A DNA stretch of 64,000 nt from Opitutia bacterium (GTDB taxonomy: Bacteria > Verrucomicrobiota > Verrucomicrobiia > Opitutales > Opitutaceae), in the NCBI GenBank assembly GCA_016187925.1, contig JACPIS010000048.1:55239-119238 (forward strand), read 5' to 3'. The position numbers and the translations under genes were made by a program. Under the pieces are notes generated by a model. That model made no database searches. It saw only the letters and a program-made list of their open reading frames with translations, and was not told the origin of the DNA. Numbering within the stretch: position 1 is the first letter of the stretch; each line of letters begins with the position of its first letter. Shown piece by piece: positions 1 through 8,808 of the stretch.

Positions 1-606
1 TGGATTCCGTTGGAGGGACTGCAGACGATGAGCGGCCACAATCCGCTCGCGAAAACCGAGATCAGCGCCGTGCTCATCCAGCTGCGCGCGCCGACGGCGG
101 GGTTGATGGCGAGCAACCTCATCAACCAGTCGGGCGGCAAGCTGACCTTCGCGTATCCCATCGGCACGATCGTCGCCGAGCTGTTCAACAAGATCAACTG
201 GATCGACCGGGTGCTGACGCTGCTCGCGTGGCTGGTGGCCGCGGTGGCGTCGGGCTCGGTGCTGGTGAGCATCTACAATTCGATGAGCGCGCGGGCGCGC
301 GACATCGCCATCCTGCGCGCGCTCGGCGCGCGGCGCCGCACGGTCTTCGGCGCGGTGGTGGGCGAGGCCGCCGCCATCGGCGTGCTCGGCGCGGCCGCGG
401 GCTTCGCGGTGTTCGCGGTGCTCGGTGCGGCCGTGGCGTCGATCATCCAGGCGCAGACCGGCGTCGTGCTCGAGCCGCTGCGCTGGAATCCCGTTTTCTG
501 GTGGGGCCCGGCGGTGTTCGTCGGCCTGTGCGTCATCGGGGGCATCGTGCCCGCGCTCAAGGCCTACCGCGTGCCCGTGGCGGAGACGATTGCCCCCGTC
601 TCGTGA
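1..606 (+). CDS. ABC transporter permease, FtsX/MacB-like (5' partial)
   Basis: This is the C-terminal end of an inner-membrane ABC permease; the frame is open to base 1, so the true start lies outside the window. The visible 201 residues hold three hydrophobic segments. Between the first two is the pattern ARDIAILRALGARRRTVF, the cytoplasmic loop typical of FtsX-domain permeases (MacB, LolC/E type) that contacts the ATPase. It ends with a conserved-looking PALKAYRVPVAETI tail, also usual for the family. It is followed after 86 bases by the DUF3299 protein, so the two may work together. The family call is solid; the substrate cannot be read from what is visible. Confidence 0.85.
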   Translation, partial: WIPLEGLQTMSGHNPLAKTEISAVLIQLRAPTAGLMASNLINQSGGKLTFAYPIGTIVAELFNKINWIDRVLTLLAWLVAAVASGSVLVSIYNSMSARARDIAILRALGARRRTVFGAVVGEAAAIGVLGAAAGFAVFAVLGAAVASIIQAQTGVVLEPLRWNPVFWWGPAVFVGLCVIGGIVPALKAYRVPVAETIAPVS

Positions 607-645
607 TGCTCGTCCTGTCGCGGCGTGTCGTGCGCCGGATAATTC

Positions 646-674
646 TTTGACGGCGGGCGCGAGCCGGCTACGTT
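646..674 (+). promoter_or_regulatory. candidate sigma-70 promoter of the DUF3299 gene
   Basis: A -35-like TTTGAC (646-651) and a -10-like TACGTT (669-674) are 17 bases apart. The ATG at 693 lies 18 bases past the -10, leaving a leader of about a dozen bases with no clear Shine-Dalgarno site. Confidence 0.4.
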
Positions 675-692
675 GCGGCCACGTTTGCCACC

Positions 693-1220
693 ATGAAAAG
701 CACCGCCCTGAGCTCCCTGCGCCTTGCCACCGTCCTCTTTGCCTTGGGCGCCGTGGCCGGCGTGTGCGCGGTTGAGGCGCCGGCGGCGGCCAAGGCCGAG
801 GGTTACGAGAAGGTCGGCTTCGACAAGCTGGCGTCCTACAATTTCACGCCGCCCGGCTACGAGACGGGTGCGCCCGACGCGCAGGCGCCGGCGAAGGGCG
901 ACGACCAGATCCCGGAGCGCATCCGCGCGTACAACGAGAAGAAGGTCGCGATCACGGGTTTCATGCTGCCGGTGAAAATGGACGGCGGGCTGGTGAAGGA
1001 ATTTCTCCTGGTGAAGGATCCGATGATGTGTTGCTACGGCGTGATGCCGAAGATCAACGAGTGGGTGGTGGTCAAGATGACCGGCGCCGGCGTGAAGCCG
1101 CTGATGGACGTGCCGATCACGTTCGAGGGCAAGCTGAAGGTCGGCGAAATGTTCGAGAACGGTTACCTGACCGGCGTGTATCTGCTCGAAGGCGACCGGA
1201 TGGCCGAGACGAAGGGCTGA
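693..1220 (+). CDS. secreted DUF3299 domain protein
   Basis: A 175-residue exported protein. Residues 1-26 form a signal peptide with a VCA cleavage-like site, followed by an Ala-rich linker. The core (about 75-168) matches the DUF3299 pattern: a beta-rich domain with ITGFMLPV, then a vicinal Cys pair in DPMMCCYG (Cys113, Cys114), then NEWVVVKM. In this family the Cys pair is conserved and the gene often sits beside MacB/LolE-like ABC transporters, as here; a link to metal handling has been suggested for such clusters but cannot be shown from this sequence. The start is the first ATG ahead of the signal peptide. Function unknown. Confidence 0.8.
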   Translation: MKSTALSSLRLATVLFALGAVAGVCAVEAPAAAKAEGYEKVGFDKLASYNFTPPGYETGAPDAQAPAKGDDQIPERIRAYNEKKVAITGFMLPVKMDGGLVKEFLLVKDPMMCCYGVMPKINEWVVVKMTGAGVKPLMDVPITFEGKLKVGEMFENGYLTGVYLLEGDRMAETKG

Positions 1221-1251
1221 GCGGAATTCACCCTGGGTTTGGCCTGTGGCC

Positions 1252-1319
1252 GGATGTGGGAGGGGCTTTATGCCCCGACTTGATCGGCCGCTCGTACCCG
1301 GGTCGGGGCATATAAAGCC
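1252..1319. repeat. REP-like palindromic element
   Basis: A GTGGGAGGGGCTTTATGCCCC core sits inside a long imperfect inverted repeat: GGCTTTATGCCCCGAC (1264-1279) pairs with 1302-1319 apart from a two-base bulge. It lies in the converging gap between the DUF3299 gene and the first PilX-like gene and could also end transcription from both sides. It resembles REP elements (GTGGGAGnGGCTTTA type) of many genomes. Confidence 0.5.
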
Positions 1320-1354
1320 TATCTCACCGAGTGAAGGACAGGCGCGCCCTCGTA

Positions 1355-2836
1355 TCAGAACACGCCCGCGGGCGAATCGGTGGTGCGGTTCAGCACGGTG
1401 TAGGTGGAGGAGGCGCGTTCCGTGGCCTGAGTGAGTTCCCGCCAGCTGGCGATGCGGAAGGGATTGCCGCTACTCATATTGGCCAGCGACTCGTCGTAGT
1501 GGAAGGTGGCGTTGCCGGTCATGGTGATGTTCTCGGCGACAACCGAGCCCATGACATCGCCGTTGCCGTTGATCGTGACGTCGGCGTTCGGCGCGTAGAC
1601 GACAGCGGAGAGGACGCCGTTGCCGGCGATCTTGATGTCCTGATTGGCGACAGTGCTCGTGTTCGTGCCCCAGATCTGGAAATTGATGGGCTGGTTCGCG
1701 GTGGCGGTGCTCGTGCCGCCGTTGGCGATGCCGTTGCCACCAATGTCGATGTTGCCCTCGGTGTAGATGGTCAGGGAGGCGCCGGGAGCGATCGCGATGC
1801 TGGATTGGCCGCCCATGCTGATGGCGCTGGAGCCGGCAGTGTTGGTGAGGATGAGCGTCACATGGCCTTCAATGGTGAGCACCTTGCTGCTGTTGCCGGT
1901 GGCGGAGATGCTGGGCATGCGATAGGTGGCGGTGGCGCCGGCGGTGCCGATGGTCGTCGGCAGATCGCCGTTGCCGATGGCGGAGAGGGAAGAACCGCCG
2001 GCCGGGGTTGTCACAGGATCGAAGCTGGCCGAGAAATCGGTGGAGACGTGACTCATGTCCATCGTGCCCGTGGAGGTGCCGAACGGGCCGACGAGGCCGT
2101 TGGAGCCGACGGAAGGCAGGGCGCCGCCGGTGGAGGCGTAGCCCCAGATGTCGGCGTTGTTCACGCCCACCGCGCCGACGGCGACGGAGATGCTGCCGAT
2201 GCTGCCGTTGTCGTCGCGCACGTCGGTGCTGTAACCCACGGCTGGACTACGAGGGTTGCCGTCGGAATCTTTCTCCGAGTTCCAGCTGTCGACGGAGGCG
2301 TTGTTGCCGTTGAAGCGGAGGCTTTCCTTGGCGACGAGGCCGTTGGAGAACTTGGAGGTCTTGCGGAGTTGGACCATGACCCACTTCTCGATGGTCTTGC
2401 CATTCGAGCCGGCGCCGAGGGTGATGATGGAGCGGGCGATGAATTTCGGGGCGGCATTGCCGAGGTAGTTATAGGCGTAGACCCGCACGAGGCCGGTGGC
2501 GTTTTGATCAAACGTGTAGGTGCCGGAGGTGGGGAACTGGCGCCAGGCGTTGGTGCCGTTGTTATTCCAGTCGGACCAAGTGTAGGTGGTGTCCTCGACC
2601 ATCTTGTTGATCGAATACATGGCCTCCTCGAGGCCGTTCTCGGCCAGATTCATCGCAGCGTTGTTGTAGAGGGCGCGATTCGAGATGGTGAGGCTGGTGC
2701 GGCCAAGCTGCAGGTAACTCGCGATGGAGATGCCGATGATGGCGCAAAGCAGCATGGAGACGATGAGGATGGAGCCCCTCGTTGCGACGCGGGGCTGCCC
2801 GCGCAAGGCGCGGAAAGAGGGAGAATGGATTTTCAT
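1355..2836 (-). CDS. PilX-like minor pilin / pilus assembly protein (copy 1)
   Basis: A 493-residue protein with one N-terminal membrane helix (about 22-45) preceded by basic residues and RGSILIVSML, the layout of PilX N-terminal domains. The long exported part is Ser/Thr/Gly/Asn-rich. Near the C-terminus it has YAPNADVTINGNGDVMGSV followed by FHYDES, a beta-helix-like motif also present in the second copy at 6388-7791. It is the last gene of a minus-strand series PilV-PilW-PilX, 14 bases after the PilW-like gene, so it probably belongs to a type IV pilus or pseudopilus tip complex. The role as a minor pilin is inferred from its helix and neighbours; the pilus motor genes are not in this window. 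Confidence 0.75.
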   Translation of the reverse strand: MKIHSPSFRALRGQPRVATRGSILIVSMLLCAIIGISIASYLQLGRTSLTISNRALYNNAAMNLAENGLEEAMYSINKMVEDTTYTWSDWNNNGTNAWRQFPTSGTYTFDQNATGLVRVYAYNYLGNAAPKFIARSIITLGAGSNGKTIEKWVMVQLRKTSKFSNGLVAKESLRFNGNNASVDSWNSEKDSDGNPRSPAVGYSTDVRDDNGSIGSISVAVGAVGVNNADIWGYASTGGALPSVGSNGLVGPFGTSTGTMDMSHVSTDFSASFDPVTTPAGGSSLSAIGNGDLPTTIGTAGATATYRMPSISATGNSSKVLTIEGHVTLILTNTAGSSAISMGGQSSIAIAPGASLTIYTEGNIDIGGNGIANGGTSTATANQPINFQIWGTNTSTVANQDIKIAGNGVLSAVVYAPNADVTINGNGDVMGSVVAENITMTGNATFHYDESLANMSSGNPFRIASWRELTQATERASSTYTVLNRTTDSPAGVF

Positions 2837-2850
2837 GGCGAATCCTCGGT

Positions 2851-3426
2851 TCAGGCGGTGACGACCTTGTTGCGGAGAATGTAGCGGGCCGAGAGCACGG
2901 AGTTGGTGGCGGCGACCACGGTCTGGCTGGTGCGCGTAGCCTCGAGCGAGATCTGGAGCTGCTTGGTGGTCGAGGTGGCGGTGGCCAGCTCGGCGGCCGA
3001 GGTCAGCGGCAGGTCGGTGCCGTTCACGTTGTAGGCCTTGAAGGCGAAGGAGGATGCGGTGATGCCGGTGATGAGGGCGCGACTGCTGCCCGAAACGCGA
3101 CGGTAGAACGTGGCCGTGCTGCTGTCGTATTCATACACGACGACCACGGTGTTCACGGTCAGTCTGATCGACACGTTGGAGTTCCACGTGATGGTATCGG
3201 CCTGACGGGCATCCTCGGCGAAGGTTTCGAGGGCCTTGCGGGCCTGCGATTCCATGTCGCTGTAATTCTGGAAATTGGCCCCGCTGCGACCCATGAAGAG
3301 GAAGGTCGACATCACGCCAGCGAGGAGGATGGCGCCGAGGCCGGCGCTGATCATGACCTCGACGAGGGTGAAGCCGCCGCGCGGGCGCCGCGGCTCACGG
3401 ATGGGCGACAGTGTAGTAGTAGTCAT
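2851..3426 (-). CDS. PilW-like prepilin (copy 1)
   Basis: A 191-residue prepilin. The class III signal is RGGFTLVEVMISAGLG: cleavage is expected after Gly, giving an N-terminal Phe with Glu at +5, followed by the hydrophobic helix. The body carries YSDMESQARKALETFAEDAR, as in PilW-type minor pilins, and ends in LSARYILRNK, which the second copy repeats almost exactly. I place the start at the ATG at 3426 because it gives a short basic leader; an upstream frame extension to 3543 only overlaps the preceding gene. The first 32 bases overlap the end of the PilV-like gene, implying coupled translation. Confidence 0.8.
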   Translation of the reverse strand: MTTTTLSPIREPRRPRGGFTLVEVMISAGLGAILLAGVMSTFLFMGRSGANFQNYSDMESQARKALETFAEDARQADTITWNSNVSIRLTVNTVVVVYEYDSSTATFYRRVSGSSRALITGITASSFAFKAYNVNGTDLPLTSAAELATATSTTKQLQISLEATRTSQTVVAATNSVLSARYILRNKVVTA

Positions 3427-3925
3427 AAAGTCCGTTCTTGGCGTAGATCGCAGTGAAACTGCGCTGGTGCCAGCGGTTGTCGTACGATTGCCAGCGCACC
3501 GACAGCGTGATGTTCCTGACTTTTCCCGGGCGGGTGGAATCATCGGCCACGGTGCGGGTGATGGTGTACTTGCCGATGAGGTCGGCGTGATTGCTGAAGT
3601 AGGTGGCGCCGTCGAAGGTCTCCGAGGCGGGCAGTTCGCTGATGCTGTCGACCACGCTGGCGGGAATGGTCTTGTTCCAGGGCATCATCCGCAGCCGCTC
3701 CATCTCGCTCTGGATGATCTGGGAGGCCAGAGTGGTGCCGCGGGCGACGTCGATCTGCTTGAAGCCCGACTGCATCGCGATGATCGCGGAGGCGATGCCC
3801 AGCAGCATGACGAACGAAGCCATGGAGACCTCGAGAATGGTGAAGCCGCAGGAGCCGAGGGAGCGCAGGCCGCGCCGCGCAGGGGCGGAAGACCGGGAGG
3901 TGAGGGAAGGGGGCGTGCTGTTCAC
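3395..3925 (-). CDS. PilV-like prepilin (copy 1)
   Basis: A 176-residue prepilin with the cleavage motif GSCGFTILEVSMASFVMLLG near residue 27, later than usual because of a basic leader. The helix is followed by AIIAMQSGFKQIDVARGTTLASQIIQSEMERLRM, the PilV-type signature for type IV pilus modification proteins. Near the C-terminus it has VRWQSYDNRWHQRSF, like the second copy. The gene follows the response regulator after 68 bases and its 3' end overlaps the PilW-like gene. It likely helps prime or cap a pilus or pseudopilus in the inner membrane. Confidence 0.75.
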   Translation of the reverse strand: MNSTPPSLTSRSSAPARRGLRSLGSCGFTILEVSMASFVMLLGIASAIIAMQSGFKQIDVARGTTLASQIIQSEMERLRMMPWNKTIPASVVDSISELPASETFDGATYFSNHADLIGKYTITRTVADDSTRPGKVRNITLSVRWQSYDNRWHQRSFTAIYAKNGLYDYYYTVAHP

Positions 3926-3993
3926 GCCTCCACTCTACGCCGGATAACGTCCGGAGCTAAGTGCCGCTCGCCTGTTTTAATAGCCTCTAGCCG

Positions 3994-4680
3994 CTAGGGC
4001 CGAAAGGGGGGCTTGGTTCCCCGGCTTTCGGCGTAGAGCACGGCGGCCTGCGAGCGGCGGCTGATCTGCAGCTTCTCGAAAATGTTGCTGAGGTAATTCT
4101 TCACCGTCTTGTCGCTGAGCCCCATCTGCTCGGCGATTTCCTTGTTGGTCTTGCCGTCGGCGACGAGCGCGAGCACGCGGCGCTCCTGCGCGGAGAGCTG
4201 GGCGATCTTGTCCTGCTCGCTCTGCGGCGCGCCGTTGCGCACGAGATTCAGCACGCGCGTGGTGACGGCGGGGTCGAGGATGAACTTGCCCGCGGCCACG
4301 TCGATGATGGCCTGGCAGAGCGACTGCGCGTTGATCTCCTTCAGCAGATAGCCGTGGGCGCCGCTGCTCATGGCCTCGTAGACGAGGTTGTCGTCGATGA
4401 CGGAGGTGAGGATGAGCACACGGACGTCGGGATGCCGGGCGATGATCTGGCGGCAGGCCTCGAAACCCGTGCCGTCGGGCAGGCGGATGTCGAGCAGCAC
4501 GACGGCCGGCTGCAGGCGCGCGGTCTCGCTCAAGGCGGTGGCCACCGAGTGGGCTTCGCCGACGATCTGGAAATGGCCCCCGGCGCCGCGTCCGGTGAGC
4601 AGGGTCTTCAACCCCGTGCGGACCAGTTCGCTGTCGTCGACGAGCAGGAGGGTGATGGCGTGGGTCGCGGTCGAGTTCAT
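3994..4680 (-). CDS. NarL/FixJ-type response regulator
   Basis: A 228-residue DNA-binding response regulator. The receiver domain (about 10-125) has the acidic pair Asp15-Asp16, phospho-acceptor Asp64 in LLDIRLPDG, Thr92 and Lys114. The C-terminal LuxR helix-turn-helix (about 161-218) contains LSAQERRVLALVADGKTNKE and KTVKNYLSNIF. The ATG at 4680 overlaps the stop of the adjacent histidine kinase by four bases, so the two are surely a cognate pair. It is the only response regulator in the duplicated kinase/pilin region and may therefore also serve the second kinase (8805-10451). Likely targets are the pilin genes, by position only. Confidence 0.92.
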   Translation of the reverse strand: MNSTATHAITLLLVDDSELVRTGLKTLLTGRGAGGHFQIVGEAHSVATALSETARLQPAVVLLDIRLPDGTGFEACRQIIARHPDVRVLILTSVIDDNLVYEAMSSGAHGYLLKEINAQSLCQAIIDVAAGKFILDPAVTTRVLNLVRNGAPQSEQDKIAQLSAQERRVLALVADGKTNKEIAEQMGLSDKTVKNYLSNIFEKLQISRRSQAAVLYAESRGTKPPFRP

Positions 4681-6326
4681 GCGGTGACGGCAGTGTGGTT
4701 GAAGGTGACAGTGAGGCGAGTGCCTTTTGCGGGCGCGGAGTCGATGCCGACCTGCGCGCCCATCTCGCCGACGCGCGAGGCGATGTTGGCCAGGCCGCTG
4801 CCCTTGCCGGCCTCCGCCGCCGGGTCGAAGCCGCAGCCGTCGTCCTCGATGCTGAGCACGGCGTGGCCGCCTTCCTGCCGGAGGCCGACGCGGACGCGCG
4901 AGGCGCCGCTGTGCCGGAGGGCGTTGCTCACGCACTCGCGCACGATCTGCAGGGCATGCACTTCCTCGGGGGCGGTCAGGCGCGCGGCGGCCTCCTCGGA
5001 GATCTGCAGCTCGAAGCGCAACGGGTGGAGGGCCTGCAGCGTTTCCACCAGCGTGCGCAACGCGAGGGCGAACTGTGGTTGGAGGTTCTGCTCGGGCTCG
5101 AGGCCGCCGATGAAGCTGCGGATCTCGCGGATGGTCTGGTTGAGGCTGGCGAGGGTGGCGGTCAGGCGCTGCTCGGCGGCGACGGGGTCCTGGCGCAGGG
5201 AATGGCGCATGCTCTCCAGGCCGAGGCCGGCGGCGTAGATGGACTGGATGACGCTGTCGTGCAGGTCGCGGGCGAGCCGGGTGCGAAGCTCGGTCGAGCG
5301 GCGCAGGCCCTCCTCGCTGGCGCGCAGGGCGATCTCGGCGCGCTTGCGCTCCTCGACTTCGCCTTCCAGCGCGGCGCGGCTGGTGAACGAGGCCTCGGTC
5401 AGCCGGGCGATGCGGCCGAATTCGTTGGGCTGGCCGCGCAGCGGCGCCAGCGGCGCGGGGGAATTCTGCGTGAAGCTGCGCTCGATCTGCTGCAGCGGCC
5501 GGATGACGAGATACGAAACGGCGGTGAGCGTGAACCCGATCACGGCCAGGCCGAAGCCGCAGAAGATGGCCATCTCGTAGGTGTTGTTTTCCAGCAGGCT
5601 CGCGAGCGCCGCGGGGTGGTAGCGCACCTGCAGGACGCGCACGGTCCGTCCGTCCCAGCCGGGCAACGGGTGGTGCAGCTCGATTCCGAGCGGATCCGCC
5701 GGGGGTGGCGCGGCGGACGGGAAGCGCAGGGCGATCTCGCTCTCCATCGTTTCGCGCAGGGTGATCAGGTGCGCCTCGCTCCAGTGCCGGGCGACGAGGT
5801 ACCAGCCGAGCGGCGGGGAGGTGCGCTTGAGGTCGGCGGAGGGCTGGATCGGTGCGGCGCGGATTTCCAGCAGCCGGCCGCCGGGCGCCTCGGCGAAGAA
5901 ATGCATGAAGCGTTCCCGTTGCAGGCGGGGCAGGAGCGGCGCGAGTGGGACCGGCGGCACCGCCAGCCCGGAACCCGGCTGCCGTTCCGCGCCGTAGACC
6001 AGCCGGCCGTCGGCGCAAACCACCCAGGCCGCCTCGGCGTTGAAGTTGGGCAGGCTCGCGTCGATGTTGATCGCGGCCCAGGCCTTGTCGCCCGAGGCGA
6101 CAAACGCCACCATGTCGTCCCACTGCGCGTAGTCGCTGGCGAAGCCTTGCAACGGCTGCCCGGTCAGGCTCAGCAGGCGCTCCAGCAGCTGCGCGCGATC
6201 CCGGTGCTGCGCGGCGAGCATTTCCCCTGTCTCCGAGCTGTGCGAATTCTGCAGGGCCCACGCACCCAGGGCGAACGCCAGTAACAGCGTGCCGAGCATG
6301 AGAACGAGGCGGATGCGGGTGTTCAT
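4677..6326 (-). CDS. CHASE4-type sensor histidine kinase, HisKA_3 (copy 1)
   Basis: A 549-residue membrane sensor. Helix 1 (about 5-25) and helix 2 (about 248-275) bracket a periplasmic domain with FASDYAQWDDMVAF, the D-x-W-D pattern of CHASE4 domains. A HAMP-like linker and coiled coil follow. The dimerisation/phosphotransfer domain holds RLARDLHDSVIQSIYAAGLG with His356, the HisKA_3 H-box. The ATPase domain shows ECVSNALRH (N box) and DDGCGFDP with GSGLANIASR (G boxes), all intact. The start at 6326 puts helix 1 directly at the N-terminus; a longer frame to 6371 adds only a basic stretch. It overlaps the response regulator by four bases and follows the upstream PilX-like gene by 61 bases. 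Confidence 0.9.
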   Translation of the reverse strand: MNTRIRLVLMLGTLLLAFALGAWALQNSHSSETGEMLAAQHRDRAQLLERLLSLTGQPLQGFASDYAQWDDMVAFVASGDKAWAAINIDASLPNFNAEAAWVVCADGRLVYGAERQPGSGLAVPPVPLAPLLPRLQRERFMHFFAEAPGGRLLEIRAAPIQPSADLKRTSPPLGWYLVARHWSEAHLITLRETMESEIALRFPSAAPPPADPLGIELHHPLPGWDGRTVRVLQVRYHPAALASLLENNTYEMAIFCGFGLAVIGFTLTAVSYLVIRPLQQIERSFTQNSPAPLAPLRGQPNEFGRIARLTEASFTSRAALEGEVEERKRAEIALRASEEGLRRSTELRTRLARDLHDSVIQSIYAAGLGLESMRHSLRQDPVAAEQRLTATLASLNQTIREIRSFIGGLEPEQNLQPQFALALRTLVETLQALHPLRFELQISEEAAARLTAPEEVHALQIVRECVSNALRHSGASRVRVGLRQEGGHAVLSIEDDGCGFDPAAEAGKGSGLANIASRVGEMGAQVGIDSAPAKGTRLTVTFNHTAVTA

Positions 6327-6387
6327 CGTCGGACGGGCAGCCAGTCTGGCGCGAACTCGGGGCGGGGCCAAGCAAAAGCCCGCCCGC

Positions 6388-7791
6388 TCACCAGCCGCGG
6401 AAACGGTCGGCGTAGGCGGAGCGGTCGCCGCTGCCGGTCAGTTCGCGCCAGCTCGAGATGCCGTACGGCATGCCGGTGTCGAGGTTCACGAGGGATTCGT
6501 CGTAGTGGAAAGCGGCGTTGCCCGTCAGCGTGATCGAGCGGCCGATGACCGAACCCATCACGTCGCCGTTGCCGTTGATCTGGATGTCGGCGTTCGGCGC
6601 GTAGGCGACGGCGCTGAGCTTGCCGTTGCCGGCGATGTGGATGCTCTGGCCGCTCTCATGGGTGTTGGTGCCGTAAAGCTGGAAGGTCGCGGGACGAAGG
6701 TTGTCGTTGGCAAGGCCGTTGCCGGCGATGAGCACATCGCCCTCGGCGTAGAGGGTCAGGCTGGAATCCTTGGCGATGATGATCGAGGCCTGGCCGGTGA
6801 CGTCGATAGCGTGGGTGCCCGGGCCGGCGGTGATGACCAGGGTCACATCGCCGAGAATGGTCAGGGTTTTCTTGCCGTTCAGAGAGAGGCTGGGGCTGCG
6901 CCACTTCGTGGCCTTGTGCTCGGTGCCGAGGGTCTCTTCGAATTTCGTGATGAGCGTGCCGTCCTCCGGGGCGGCGACGTTGGGGAAAGTAGCGGTGAAA
7001 TCCGTCGCGACGCGCGCGGCGTCGATCTGGACGCCGTCGGGAGTGCTGCGGCCGGTGATGGAGCCCTGCGTGCCGACCTGCGGTGCGGCGCCGCCGGTGG
7101 AGACGTAGCCCCAGATGTCGGCCTGGTTGACGAGCATCGCCGTGTTCGCGACGGACACGCTGGCGACGCTGCCGCGGTCGTTGCGGGTCTCCTCGTTGTA
7201 TTCGACGGGCTCGGTGGCGGGATTGTTGTCGGGGTCGGAATTCCAGCTGTCGACCGAGGTGCGCGTGCCCGAGAACGTGACGCGGTCCTTGGCCATCAGA
7301 CCGGCGGTGAAATGCGAGCGGCGGCGCAGGCTGACCTCGATCATCTTGGTGACGGGCGGATCGCCCGGGGCCTGCACGGTGGAGAGTGCAACGACGGTCG
7401 GCCGGACGTTGCCGGCGGGGGCGAAATTGTCGACGTAGACCTTGACCGAGCCGGCCGTGTTGCCGCCGAGATCGAAGCCGGTGAACGCGCGCTTGGCCAC
7501 GCCGCCGCTGGTGGCCCAGCCGCTCCACGCATCGCCGGCGCCGGCGTTGGCGCGGTTGAAAGACCACACGGCCTCCTCCGCGCCGGTCTCCGCGAGGTTG
7601 AATGCGGCCGTCTGCGAGAAACCGCGCTTGGCCAGGCGGGCCGAGCCGAGGCTGAGGTTCAGATAACTGGTGATGCCGAGCGCGATCACGGCCATGATGA
7701 GCAGCGCCACCACCAGCACGGTGCCGCGCGTGCGCGCCGCCGGCCAGCGGCGGGCGGCAGGGAGGGCGGGACTGGAGGGGCGGCGGCGCAT
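6388..7791 (-). CDS. PilX-like minor pilin / pilus assembly protein (copy 2)
   Basis: A 467-residue paralogue of the protein at 1355-2836. After a basic leader, RGTVLVVALLIMAVIALG forms the single N-terminal helix of PilX-type proteins. The exported part keeps the same landmarks as copy 1: SVDSWNSD, ADIWGYVSTGGAAPQVG, YAPNADIQINGNGDVMGSVI and FHYDESLVN. The start is the ATG at 7791, which overlaps the TGA of the PilW-like gene by one base (TGATG), a sign of coupled translation. The longer open frame upstream of this is a shadow of the PilW gene. Its role in a pilus tip is inferred from family and context. Confidence 0.75.
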   Translation of the reverse strand: MRRRPSSPALPAARRWPAARTRGTVLVVALLIMAVIALGITSYLNLSLGSARLAKRGFSQTAAFNLAETGAEEAVWSFNRANAGAGDAWSGWATSGGVAKRAFTGFDLGGNTAGSVKVYVDNFAPAGNVRPTVVALSTVQAPGDPPVTKMIEVSLRRRSHFTAGLMAKDRVTFSGTRTSVDSWNSDPDNNPATEPVEYNEETRNDRGSVASVSVANTAMLVNQADIWGYVSTGGAAPQVGTQGSITGRSTPDGVQIDAARVATDFTATFPNVAAPEDGTLITKFEETLGTEHKATKWRSPSLSLNGKKTLTILGDVTLVITAGPGTHAIDVTGQASIIIAKDSSLTLYAEGDVLIAGNGLANDNLRPATFQLYGTNTHESGQSIHIAGNGKLSAVAYAPNADIQINGNGDVMGSVIGRSITLTGNAAFHYDESLVNLDTGMPYGISSWRELTGSGDRSAYADRFRGW

Positions 7792-8402
7792 CAGTTGCTC
7801 ACGCGCTTGTTGCGCAGGATGTAGCGGGCGGAGACGACGGACTGGCTGACGCCGGCTGTCGCGACACTCGTGCGCTGGGCACGCAGGACGAGTTGGATTT
7901 GCTTGGTCTCGAGATCGCTGGCGGCCGAATTGTCGGCGACGCCGGGCTGCTCGAGCTTGTAGCGCTTGAACGCGAAGTCGGGCGCGAGCCCGTGGATCAG
8001 CACGCGGCGCGGCGCCGCGGAATCCGCGTCGCCCGGCAGCCGGTAGAAAGAGCCCGCGGTGACACCCGCGGAGGAGGAATCGTATGCGTAGGTGACTTGG
8101 GTGCTGGCCGCGGCGCTGGCCGGCACGGTGAGCGTGATGCTTTGCGCATTGTTCCAACGGATGTCGCTGGCGAGCCGGGCGTCCTCGGCGAAGACCTCGA
8201 GGCCGCGCCGCGCCTCGTTTTCGAGTTCGCTCAGGCTGCTGGTGCGGAAGCCGCTCCGGCCGATGAAGACGAACGCGCTCAGCACGCCCGCGAGCACGAA
8301 GCCCGAGAGCGTGGCGGCGATGATGAGCTCCGTGAGCGAGAAGCCCGCGGAGCGCACGCGGCGCCGGTCAATGCGCGGTGCTGATGTAGTCGCTGAGGCC
8401 AT
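7791..8402 (-). CDS. PilW-like prepilin (copy 2)
   Basis: A 203-residue prepilin with leader RRRVRSAGFSLTELIIAATLSG, that is G-F cleavage with Glu at +5. The body contains SLSELENEARRGLEVFAEDARLASDIRWNNAQS (quoted in two halves it matches copy 1: a Glu/Ala-rich helix, then the FAEDAR motif) and ends in SARYILRNKRVSN. It overlaps the PilV-like gene by 35 bases, nearly the 32-base overlap seen in copy 1, so gene order and overlap were copied together. Confidence 0.8.
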   Translation of the reverse strand: MASATTSAPRIDRRRVRSAGFSLTELIIAATLSGFVLAGVLSAFVFIGRSGFRTSSLSELENEARRGLEVFAEDARLASDIRWNNAQSITLTVPASAAASTQVTYAYDSSSAGVTAGSFYRLPGDADSAAPRRVLIHGLAPDFAFKRYKLEQPGVADNSAASDLETKQIQLVLRAQRTSVATAGVSQSVVSARYILRNKRVSN

Positions 8403-8808
8403 TTTTGCCGTAACGGGTGATGAGCCGGGCGGTGTGCGGGCGGCCGTCGTAGCCGTTCCATTGGGTGACGAGCGTGATCTCCTTCATGTCGGACTTCGCG
8501 TCCGTGATGGCGCGGGTGCAGGCGAAGCGCGCGGCGGCGGCCCCGGCCGAGCCGTCGAGCGCGACGGCCGTCTGGCCGGAGGCCTGCAGTTCCGTGAGCT
8601 GCGTCCAGCTCTTCAGGCGCAGGCGCTCCATCTCGGTCTGCATGAGCTGGGTGGCGAGGGCGAGGTTGCGCGAGGTATCCACGGCCTGCAGGCCGCGCTG
8701 CATCGTGGTGATGGCGGTGACGATGCCGAAGACGAGCACGACCGACGCCACCATCACCTCGACGAGGGTGAAGGCGCGGGCGGTACGCAGGGTGCGGCGG
8801 GAATTCAT
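8368..8808 (-). CDS. PilV-like prepilin (copy 2)
   Basis: A 146-residue prepilin: short basic leader, then ARAFTLVEVMVASVVLVFG, and TTMQRGLQAVDTSRN with the LMQTEMERLRLKSW segment typical of PilV-type proteins. The position before the mature Phe is Ala rather than the usual Gly, which prepilin peptidases tolerate less well. Its ATG overlaps the end of the second histidine kinase by four bases. In copy 1 a response regulator occupies this junction, so here the regulator is missing and kinase and pilin are directly coupled. Confidence 0.75.
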   Translation of the reverse strand: MNSRRTLRTARAFTLVEVMVASVVLVFGIVTAITTMQRGLQAVDTSRNLALATQLMQTEMERLRLKSWTQLTELQASGQTAVALDGSAGAAAARFACTRAITDAKSDMKEITLVTQWNGYDGRPHTARLITRYGKNGLSDYISTAH

